From Aequorivita sp. UBA3180 (GTDB taxonomy: Bacteria > Bacteroidota > Bacteroidia > Flavobacteriales > Flavobacteriaceae): a stretch of DNA of 64,000 nucleotides. The position numbers and the translations under genes were made by a program. Below the pieces are notes generated by a model. That model was not told the DNA's origin. It did no database searches and saw only the letters and a list, made by a program, of their open reading frames with translations. The stretch lies in contig DEXQ01000018.1 in assembly GCA_002364215.1 (NCBI GenBank), positions 394,893 to 458,892 of the forward strand, read 5' to 3'. Within the stretch, counting starts at the first letter, position 1; each line of letters begins with the position of its first letter. Below are positions 13,097 through 20,716 of this stretch, one piece after another.

Positions 13097-15511
13097 TTAT
13101 CTTAACTTGGGAAACTCAGAGGGGTTTGCTTCGTGCATAATTTCATAAACCTTTTCATAAACATCTTCCACGGAAGGCTTGCTGAAATAATCACCATCAG
13201 TGCCATAGGGTGGACGGTGGTCTTTCGCCGAAAGCGTTTGGGGTTTGCTATCCATAAACTTATAACCACCCTGCACTTCCATTATGTGGTTCAAAATATA
13301 AGCTGAAGCACCTCCTGGCACATCCTCATCAATAACTAGTAGGCGATTGGTCTTTGCTACACTTTTTACCACGTCATGGTTGATATCTAAGGGAAGAAGG
13401 GACTGTACGTCAATAATTTCGGCATCTATACCAGCTTGCTGAAGCTCCTTGGCAGCTTCTTCTACTATACGCAATGTGCTTCCGTAGGAAACCAAAGTAA
13501 TATCGGTTCCTTCCTTAATAGTTTCCACAACGCCGATAGGGGTTTTGAACTCGCCAAGATTGTTTGGCATTTTTTCCTTTAAACGGTACCCGTTCAAGCA
13601 TTCAATAACTAATGCGGGTTCGTCTGTTTCCAATAACGTATTATAAAAACCCGCAGCTTTGGTCATATTGCGAGGTACTAGAACATACATTCCGCGCAAT
13701 AAATGAATCAAACCTGCCATCTGCGAGCCACTGTGCCAAATACCTTCCAGCCTGTGGCCACGGGTACGGACTATTAAAGGGGCTTTTTGGGTGCCGTTTG
13801 TTCTGTAACGAACGGTTACCAAATCGTCACTCATGATTTGAAGACAATATAAAATGTAATCCAAATATTGAATCTCTGCAATTGGGCGGAGGCCACGCAT
13901 TGCCATCCCAATTCCTTGGCCCAGAATGGTGGCTTCGCGAATTCCGGCATCGGCTACACGTAGCTTGCCATATTTTTCCTGCATTCCTTCGAGGCCTTGG
14001 TTTACATCGCCAATTTCGCCACTGTCTTCACCAAAAATCAATACATCGGGATGCTTGCTGAAGATAGCGTCAAAGTTATCGCGAAGCACGACGCGGCCAT
14101 CTACTTCCTCGGCATCGGTTGCGTAGAAGGGAAGCACCTCCTTTATGGTTTTGGCGTTCTCTTTGGCCTCACTGTAAAGATGGGCACTGTATTTGGGCTG
14201 GATTGTTTCGTAATAATTCTCAATCCAATCGTGAAGTTGCTTCTTTTCAGAAGAATTTTCCCCTACTACATAGCGCAGTGCTTTTCGAGCTGAAGCGAGG
14301 ATATTTCTACGCAATGGCTCCTTTTCGGAAGCCAATTCATTCTTTATTTTTTCAATGAAATTTTTGTTTGGGCTGCTCTCGGCTAAGTTGCCCAACAATA
14401 CCACGGCTTCCTGCTGCTCCTTTTTCTGGGGAGCCACGAAGGCTTCCCAGGCTGCTTTTTTGCCGTCACGTACTTTCTTTTTTATTTCCTTTTCTATTTC
14501 TGAAAGTTCCTCATCAGTAGCAATATCACTGGCAATCATCCATTCGCGCATTTTCAGGTTGCAGTCGAATTTTGCCTCCCACTCCAAACGGTCCTTGCTT
14601 TTGTAGCGTTCGTGCGAGCCGCTGGTACTGTGGCCCTGTGGTTGAGTTAATTGCTGTACGTGAATTAAAACAGGAACGTGCTCTTCACGCGCAATTTTTG
14701 ATGCACGGTTGTAAACCTCAATAAGTTCTGGGTAATCCCATCCTTTTACCCGGATAATTTCATAGCCATCTTCTTCTTCGGTGCGCTGGAATCCTTTTAA
14801 TATTTCTGAAATGTTCTCTTTGGTAGTTTGGTATTTCGCGTGAACAGAGATTCCGTATTCATCGTCCCAAACGCTCATTACCATTGGAACTTGCAATACG
14901 CCCGCAGCATTAATGGTTTCCCAGAAAAGACCTTCACTGGTGCTGGCATTTCCTATAGTTCCCCAAGCAACTTCGTTACCATTGATTGAGAAATTGGTTT
15001 TGTTTTCAATGCCATTTACGTTCCTGAAAATTTTGGAAGCCTGTGCCAAGCCCAATAAACGGGGCATTTGTCCTGCTGTGGGAGAAATATCGGCACTGCT
15101 ATTTTTTTGTTGGGTAAGGTTTTTCCAACTGCCGTCCTCGTTTAAACTGTGGGTTGCAAAGTGGCCGCCCATTTGTCTGCCGGCGCTCATGGGGTCAGCT
15201 TTTAAATCTGTGTGGGCGTAGAGCCCTGCAAAAAACTGCTCGATGGTAAGTTTGCCAATAGCCATCATAAAGGTTTGGTCGCGGTAGTAACCACTGCGCC
15301 AATCTCCATTTTGAAACGCCTTTGCCCAAGCTAGTTGCGGCACTTCCTTTCCGTCGCCAAAAATTCCAAACTTTGCTTTTCCGGTAAGTACTTCACGGCG
15401 CCCCAACAGACTACACTCACGGCTGGTTACAGCTATTTTGTAATCGTTTAAAACTGTTTCTTTGAAATCGTCAAAGGAAATCTCGCCGTTGGTCTTTGGG
15501 TCTGTCTGCAT
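13097..15511 (-). CDS. 2-oxoacid dehydrogenase E1, fused alpha and beta subunits
   Basis: This ThDP-dependent E1 component of a branched-chain-type 2-oxoacid dehydrogenase has both subunits in one chain of about 804 aa. The alpha half (about 1-430) has GYYRDQTFMMAIG, GRQMGGHF, a ThDP-site region near EVAWGTIGNASTSEG and the STSGSHERY loop. The beta half (about 460-804) has FGEDSG-E-IGDVNQGL, REATILGQGIGMAMRG, AEIQYLDYI, the RTNGTQKAPLIVRTRG loop and DEDVPGGAS. Such alpha-beta fusions are common in Bacteroidota. The start is at 15511 because a TTG/TATTTTTG promoter pair lies just upstream and because the extension to 15562 runs through it. No E2 or E3 gene is adjacent. Confidence 0.92.
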   Translation of the reverse strand: MQTDPKTNGEISFDDFKETVLNDYKIAVTSRECSLLGRREVLTGKAKFGIFGDGKEVPQLAWAKAFQNGDWRSGYYRDQTFMMAIGKLTIEQFFAGLYAHTDLKADPMSAGRQMGGHFATHSLNEDGSWKNLTQQKNSSADISPTAGQMPRLLGLAQASKIFRNVNGIENKTNFSINGNEVAWGTIGNASTSEGLFWETINAAGVLQVPMVMSVWDDEYGISVHAKYQTTKENISEILKGFQRTEEEDGYEIIRVKGWDYPELIEVYNRASKIAREEHVPVLIHVQQLTQPQGHSTSGSHERYKSKDRLEWEAKFDCNLKMREWMIASDIATDEELSEIEKEIKKKVRDGKKAAWEAFVAPQKKEQQEAVVLLGNLAESSPNKNFIEKIKNELASEKEPLRRNILASARKALRYVVGENSSEKKQLHDWIENYYETIQPKYSAHLYSEAKENAKTIKEVLPFYATDAEEVDGRVVLRDNFDAIFSKHPDVLIFGEDSGEIGDVNQGLEGMQEKYGKLRVADAGIREATILGQGIGMAMRGLRPIAEIQYLDYILYCLQIMSDDLVTVRYRTNGTQKAPLIVRTRGHRLEGIWHSGSQMAGLIHLLRGMYVLVPRNMTKAAGFYNTLLETDEPALVIECLNGYRLKEKMPNNLGEFKTPIGVVETIKEGTDITLVSYGSTLRIVEEAAKELQQAGIDAEIIDVQSLLPLDINHDVVKSVAKTNRLLVIDEDVPGGASAYILNHIMEVQGGYKFMDSKPQTLSAKDHRPPYGTDGDYFSKPSVEDVYEKVYEIMHEANPSEFPKLR

Positions 15512-15531
15512 TTCAATGGGTTTTAGTTTTG

Positions 15532-15562
15532 CAAAAATAGCGAAATTGAGGGTGTTTCGCAA
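15532..15562 (-). promoter_or_regulatory. Promoter of the fused E1 gene
   Basis: On the minus strand a TTG at 15562-15560 and TATTTTTG at 15539-15532 are separated by 20 bp, matching the Bacteroidota -33/-7 pattern. The predicted transcript starts about 15 nt before the ATG at 15511. Confidence 0.65.
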
Positions 15563-15609
15563 TGCTTAGTTATCCACAGCTGGTTTTTGGAGACCGATGG
15601 ATTTTCAGT

Positions 15610-15834
15610 TTAATCTTTTTTTGAGGGAACTACGTTAATAATCAACAACCTAAGCAATAGAATAAATGGAAAACCGTGCAATAAAACATCAAACCAGTCG
15701 GCTCCCTGCATTCCTTCGGCACCGCCTGCAATCCATTTTATTTTGCCCCAAATGTGTGGTTCAGGTAGAAAAGGGGCAAGACCCAAAGTTAGACAGAGAA
15801 GTATAATGATGCGCCAGTTGTTTAGTAATTGCAT
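15610..15834 (-). CDS. Small inner-membrane protein, unknown
   Basis: This 74-aa protein has two predicted membrane helices: WRIIILLCLTLGLAPFLP near the start and LLHGFPFILLLRLLIINVV near the end, joined by a short loop containing WGKIKWIAGGA and ending in KKD. This two-helix pattern is common in flavobacterial genomes without a known role. It is a single gene between the fused E1 gene and the M1-like barrel protein. Confidence 0.7.
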   Translation of the reverse strand: MQLLNNWRIIILLCLTLGLAPFLPEPHIWGKIKWIAGGAEGMQGADWFDVLLHGFPFILLLRLLIINVVPSKKD

Positions 15835-15885
15835 TTTTATAGTCGTGGAGTTGTTGAAATAGTATATTATAAATTGGTTTAATCA

Positions 15886-18699
15886 TTAGTACCACCTTCG
15901 TGTGAAAAGGCCCAGTAAGGTCTTCGGGCTTAAAGTAATAATGAATCTTACCTTTTCATCGTAATGTGGCAGATTTGGTTCAAAACCTAAGTTTGAGTAG
16001 ATCGGGAAATAAACCTCAAAATAATCGGCTACCAAACTTACGCGGATTCCGCTGTCAAAAACAGCATTGACTCCACGGTCTTTGTTCCCAACAAGACCTA
16101 CATCGCCATAGGCATAAATCCATTTCCAAATATTGGTGCTTGCATTCACGGTAGTTATCCAACTATTGGCATAGGCCGGTTCCAATTGAGATTTAAAACC
16201 GCCTTCGGCTATGATGAGCTGTTGACTGAAAAGTCCGGAGTCCTCACTTCTTCCGTAATAATTATAGTCAAAAAGATAATCATTTGGACGGTCCAGAGCA
16301 AAGCTGAAAAAATCTTCGTCTTCACGGGTATCATTAAACAGAAAAACTCCTGCATAGAAGCGAAGGTTCAATTGACGGTTGCTCAAAAAAAGCTTACGAT
16401 ATTCTAGATCTACGGAAAGTTTACTGAATTTTGAGGAAATCTCATAATCAGCAACGCCCCTAAAATAGTTGATAAGATTGGGGTTGGAATATACATACTG
16501 CATGTTGAAAACGCTGTAATTGGGCTCTTGGTCTGGGTCATTGGGGTTTTCATCTCTGTATACATTCACATTCCGAAGGTTGATGAATTGTTTTTCGTTG
16601 TCTCTTAAATCATCATTTCTGAAAGCGAAAGTGATGTAGGGTGTAAAGCGTTTGTAAAAAAGACCGCGATCATAGGAATAGTAGTTTCCGGAAAAACCAT
16701 AGCGCATGGCATACAGATTTCCTTGGTCCATAGTTTGGGTATAGCTTATGGAAGCACTCCCCACAAGGGTTTTTGATCTAAAACCGAATTGTGGCTCCAA
16801 ACTATAATGCACTGCCTTGGGCAATACTGTTTTATTGTATAGCCGCAATCCTGCCGAAATACCGTCGTAAAGATTATACTCAAAAATTGGCATAAAGAAA
16901 AACTGGGTATAATTTGGATCCTCCACATCTTGGAAAAGCCGGAATTGCAACGGTTTGTTTAAAAGGCCATTAACGGTTTTAAAATTGTTTCTTCTGTTGT
17001 ATTCGGGAATTCTGCCTTCATAGTTGAGGGCTAATTTTCGAATGTTTTTTGCAGGAATGGTTACCGTGCTTATGCTGTCTACAGGTTTTGTCCAGGTTTT
17101 ATAGACAATTTCATCTTTGTTAAGACCGTAAAGCGATATGGGCAATTCATTTTCTCTATTATTCTTTATGAATACCTTTAAAGAATCTCCTTGCTTTACT
17201 ACCCTTTTTATTTTGAAATCAATTGTAGTGCGGGTATCGGCAAAATCTTCAAAAAACCAATTTATGGGAAGTTCGGTTTTTTCTGAAAGAAAGCTTTCAA
17301 AATCAGATGATTTAATGGATTTCAATTTATTTTCAGCATAAAACTCTTTTATACTGCTGTTCAAAATACCAGCGCCCAAATAATCGTTTAAATATCGTAA
17401 ACCCGTTGCGCCATAATAACCATTGGCAATATTCATATTGAATTTCAGCAAAGAATCCTTGGGCGTAGTCAATGCTTGGTGAATATTGTTACGCGCCATA
17501 TTCAAATACAGAATAGGGTATTGGTCATTGAATTCAAGTTCTGCTGCATGCGCCCAACGGATTATCCACCAATTGCTAAGATTGCCTATTATCTTCATTT
17601 TAGGATAATAGGTATCCACATATTCCATCATCAAATAAATCTGCAATGCATCCTGAAGCCAATAATCATCGCGGGAGTCCATTATCAGCGTATTGTCAAT
17701 ATAGCGTCTTGTGATGGTTTTAAGCTGTTCCATATCATACTCAAAACCATCGGGAAATGGGCTGATGAAACGCGGCAGTTGGTTTAGGCCGTAAACTGGA
17801 TTGGTTTTATAATCGGTTTCACTGATAACCATTTTCTCGAAAGGATAAGGGCCAAGCCTTTCGTCCAAAAAATGCACGATCCTATCAATCATTAAAGCTT
17901 GTACCGGTGGGTTCACCTTACTATTCTGCAAGTTGGTAATTACTTTCAGTTTGTCTGTCTCGATAGTTTCAAATGTTGAATTCTTTTCGAGGTAAACAGT
18001 TATGTTAGTTCGTTTCTCGGCCGAGAGAGTAATTGATTTTGTGTTTTGTGAAATGTTCTCCTCAATTATATTCAAATCTGAAACAATCGTATAATTCTTT
18101 GGAAGATGTAGTTTTACCGAAAACTCCGATGGTGTTAAAAATAAATCGTCTGTATTTTTATTGCTGTAAACCTGCCATTCACCATTATAAACCGCAGGTG
18201 ATATGTACCAATATTTAAGCTTGTAATCACCATTTTTATCTACTCCATACCGCGTAAATTTACTATCGGGAAGTTTAACCGCATACTCTAAACTGAAAGT
18301 ATAACTATCGTTTGGCAGCAATGGTTTTTCTGGAATAATTTTTAAAATATCTACATCATCGCCGCGCTGCCATTGTAACGGAACTTGAGTATTTCCATAT
18401 ATTTTTTCTATGGTTGTTTTTCCTCTATCCTCATCTTTTTCAAAGTGAAAGGAGCTGTTGTAGTTTTCTGCAAACCGCTGCCCCAGAGGACTCGTTTTTG
18501 TCGAAAAACTGTTGGCCCAATCAAAGAGGTAGAGTTCTTTTAAGGTATCTGCTGATGTATTTTTATAGGTTATTTCCTGCTTAATTGAAAGCGTTTTTTT
18601 TATCGGCACCAGTGTAGCATCAATATTTACAGTGTGCTGCGCCGCTGCTTGGATTGCCAAACAAAGAAAGAGTAAATATAGTATCCTTTTGGGCATCAA
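15886..18699 (-). CDS. M1-peptidase-like N-domain fused to outer-membrane barrel, zinc motif lost
   Basis: This 937-aa exported protein begins with a signal peptide (RILYLLFLCLAIQAAAQ). Residues 20-520 follow the M1 aminopeptidase plan: an N-terminal beta domain, then LGPYPFEKMVISE and the equivalent of the WLNEG helix, here YWLQDALQIY (about 346-355). The zinc motif HExxH expected some 20 residues before is absent; the region reads TITRRYIDN, and the third ligand Glu is Asp. From about residue 600 the chain turns into alternating aromatic beta strands ending in TRRWY, consistent with a C-terminal barrel. It overlaps the next upstream gene by 4 bp (ATGA), so the two are co-transcribed. It is probably non-peptidolytic, a binding or scaffolding protein at the outer membrane. 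Confidence 0.8.
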   Translation of the reverse strand: MMPKRILYLLFLCLAIQAAAQHTVNIDATLVPIKKTLSIKQEITYKNTSADTLKELYLFDWANSFSTKTSPLGQRFAENYNSSFHFEKDEDRGKTTIEKIYGNTQVPLQWQRGDDVDILKIIPEKPLLPNDSYTFSLEYAVKLPDSKFTRYGVDKNGDYKLKYWYISPAVYNGEWQVYSNKNTDDLFLTPSEFSVKLHLPKNYTIVSDLNIIEENISQNTKSITLSAEKRTNITVYLEKNSTFETIETDKLKVITNLQNSKVNPPVQALMIDRIVHFLDERLGPYPFEKMVISETDYKTNPVYGLNQLPRFISPFPDGFEYDMEQLKTITRRYIDNTLIMDSRDDYWLQDALQIYLMMEYVDTYYPKMKIIGNLSNWWIIRWAHAAELEFNDQYPILYLNMARNNIHQALTTPKDSLLKFNMNIANGYYGATGLRYLNDYLGAGILNSSIKEFYAENKLKSIKSSDFESFLSEKTELPINWFFEDFADTRTTIDFKIKRVVKQGDSLKVFIKNNRENELPISLYGLNKDEIVYKTWTKPVDSISTVTIPAKNIRKLALNYEGRIPEYNRRNNFKTVNGLLNKPLQFRLFQDVEDPNYTQFFFMPIFEYNLYDGISAGLRLYNKTVLPKAVHYSLEPQFGFRSKTLVGSASISYTQTMDQGNLYAMRYGFSGNYYSYDRGLFYKRFTPYITFAFRNDDLRDNEKQFINLRNVNVYRDENPNDPDQEPNYSVFNMQYVYSNPNLINYFRGVADYEISSKFSKLSVDLEYRKLFLSNRQLNLRFYAGVFLFNDTREDEDFFSFALDRPNDYLFDYNYYGRSEDSGLFSQQLIIAEGGFKSQLEPAYANSWITTVNASTNIWKWIYAYGDVGLVGNKDRGVNAVFDSGIRVSLVADYFEVYFPIYSNLGFEPNLPHYDEKVRFIITLSPKTLLGLFTRRWY

Positions 18700-19940
18700 G
18701 AAGTTTTGAGGAATTTTAGCATTCGTGAGGCTGGAAGGTCTGTTTTTAAATAATACACTCCATTGGTGAGTTGGCTAACGTCAATTGAAAGATGCTGGGA
18801 TGTTTCTGAATTAAATACCAAAAGTTTCTGTCCAAGCGTGTTATAAATTTCAAACGTAATATTTTTCGGAAAGTTTGGCCCCACTTGAATATTGAGATGT
18901 TTAGAAACCATTGTATTTTCAATAAAAATAGAAGTTTGGGTTAAAAAGTCATCGTTGCTTAAAACAATTTCCTTATTTGTTTCCAGATTCATCACAATAG
19001 GCAAGTGATCGCTCATATTGTAAAGATTTTCGCGCAATGCTTGACTAAAATCTCCCGTGCAGTCTGGGCTATTTATACTGTTGTCAAAACAATTGCCGTT
19101 GTTTCCGAAAGACTTATAAGTATCTTCTATGTATTTTAATTTCGGGTCGCTGAGCATGTTTTCTGAAACGGTAATAAAATCGAACCTGTCATCAAGTCCG
19201 CCGCCAGCTCCTGCACCAAATGGACCAGAACTTATTCGCGTACTTTGTGAATGTATATCCTGAAAATTAATGTTATTGTTCCAAGAGCCCGGACGGTCAA
19301 TGGGGTCAACCATCACAATAGCGTTTGTAGGGTCCAATAATTCTTGGTATCCTGGTTCGCTTGCGGTATAAAAATTAAAGTCACCACTAAAAATTACAAA
19401 TGAATTGGGATCCAAAGTTTCCAATCTATTGGTAAACTGGTTCACCATATCTAACCGCAATGTTTGATTACTGCTTCCTTGGCTCGACTTAAGGTGCGTT
19501 ACAAAAACTTCAATAAAAATAGGGTCTGATTGTTGATCTGCAGTACTGAGCTTTAGTGTATAATGATTTATATCGCGCACTTGCGTGGGAATAACTTCGG
19601 AAGCTTCCAAAGAAAACATACCTTTTCTGTAAAACAAAATTTGTTGGTGGTCTGGATCGCCAGAGTGGCTAGGTTCAAAAGGAGCCCTTAAATAATTAGC
19701 ACCTTCATCGTTTAGGGAAGTATTCAAAATTAAATCGGCGCCATACTCACTTTCCAGCTCGCAAATCATAAAAAGGTCTGGTTCATATTCGTTAAGGATT
19801 TCCATTAAAATCTGTTCCCTATTGTTGGGTTGTGCAGAGGGAAATTCAAGTAAGTTGTAAAACATTGTTTTAATGGTTCCTTGCGCGCTAACGCAGAGCG
19901 AAACAATAAAAAAAACCAATGTCAATATATTTTTAAGCAT
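18696..19940 (-). CDS. Secreted endonuclease/exonuclease/phosphatase-fold protein with T9SS tail
   Basis: This 414-aa protein has three parts. A signal peptide (LKNILTLVFFIVSLCVSAQ) is followed by an EEP domain with MFYNLLEF, a catalytic E in DLFMICELESEYGAD, FVTHLKSSQG, SGDFNFYTASEP and SDHLPIVMNL. A C-terminal domain of about 80 residues (NITFEIYNTLGQKLL ... LTNGVYYLKT) is a type A sorting signal for the type IX secretion system. It is therefore predicted to be exported to the surface or medium, acting as a nuclease or phosphodiesterase. It is the first gene of a pair with the M1-like barrel protein. Confidence 0.9.
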   Translation of the reverse strand: MLKNILTLVFFIVSLCVSAQGTIKTMFYNLLEFPSAQPNNREQILMEILNEYEPDLFMICELESEYGADLILNTSLNDEGANYLRAPFEPSHSGDPDHQQILFYRKGMFSLEASEVIPTQVRDINHYTLKLSTADQQSDPIFIEVFVTHLKSSQGSSNQTLRLDMVNQFTNRLETLDPNSFVIFSGDFNFYTASEPGYQELLDPTNAIVMVDPIDRPGSWNNNINFQDIHSQSTRISSGPFGAGAGGGLDDRFDFITVSENMLSDPKLKYIEDTYKSFGNNGNCFDNSINSPDCTGDFSQALRENLYNMSDHLPIVMNLETNKEIVLSNDDFLTQTSIFIENTMVSKHLNIQVGPNFPKNITFEIYNTLGQKLLVFNSETSQHLSIDVSQLTNGVYYLKTDLPASRMLKFLKTS

Positions 19941-19957
19941 TCTGAAATTTTAAAAAA

Positions 19958-20647
19958 TTAGAAGTTCGGACTTAAATTGTACTCGTTGTAAAAATCATTT
20001 AAAATTTGAAGCACTTCGTCTTCCGAATCAACTAAATGCACCAAATCCAAATCTTCTGCGCTTACGTTGTTATTGGCTTCCAGAAGGGTTGTTTTTATCC
20101 ATTCAAAAAGACCTCCCCAAAATTCTGTTCCAACAAGTATTAGCGGGAATTTATCAATTTTGTGTGTTTGGATAAGGGTTAAGGCTTCAAAAAATTCATC
20201 CAAGGTTCCAAAGCCTCCGGGCATTACAACAAAGCCCTGGGAGTATTTTACAAACATAACCTTTCTTACAAAAAAGTAATCAAAATCGATACTTTTATCG
20301 CTGTCAATGTAAGGGTTGTCGTGTTGTTCAAAAGGAAGTGTAATATTTAATCCTACCGAGGTCCCACCGGCTAAATGGGCGCCTTTATTTCCCGCTTCCA
20401 TTATTCCCGGTCCTCCGCCGGTTATAACGCCGTAACCATTTTCAGTAATCTTTTTAGCAATGCTTTCTGCAAGTTTGTAGTATTTATGGTCTGGTTTGGT
20501 ACGGGCAGATCCAAAAATGGAAACACACGGCCCAATACGACTCATTTTTTCATATCCGCCCACAAACTCTCCCATGATTTTAAAGATGGCCCAAGAGTCA
20601 TTTGTTTTTACTTGATTCCAGTTTTTAGGTATTTGTTCGTCTCTCAT
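19958..20647 (-). CDS. LOG/TIGR00730-family nucleotide phosphoribohydrolase-like protein
   Basis: This 229-aa Rossmann-fold cytosolic protein shows the family motif set: CVSIFGSARTKPD, GGGPGIMEAGNKGA and MPGGFGTLDEFFEAL, the PGGxGTxxE motif that holds catalytic residues in LOG proteins. LOG enzymes cleave cytokinin-type nucleoside 5'-monophosphates; many bacterial relatives act on AMP or related nucleotides. The N-terminal 30 residues are those of the longer bacterial version. It lies between the EEP gene and uvrA on the same strand. Confidence 0.9.
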   Translation of the reverse strand: MRDEQIPKNWNQVKTNDSWAIFKIMGEFVGGYEKMSRIGPCVSIFGSARTKPDHKYYKLAESIAKKITENGYGVITGGGPGIMEAGNKGAHLAGGTSVGLNITLPFEQHDNPYIDSDKSIDFDYFFVRKVMFVKYSQGFVVMPGGFGTLDEFFEALTLIQTHKIDKFPLILVGTEFWGGLFEWIKTTLLEANNNVSAEDLDLVHLVDSEDEVLQILNDFYNEYNLSPNF

Positions 20648-20716
20648 TTATTTAATATTCAGTATTTCTTGCAGTTTTAGTTTTATGTACTTAAAATTTC
20701 AAGTTCCTTTTAGGGC

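Noticed and set aside
13097..15511. Artificial fusion (missed stop) of E1 alpha and beta
   Set aside because: The alpha-beta fusion is continuous, of normal length and well known in Bacteroidota.
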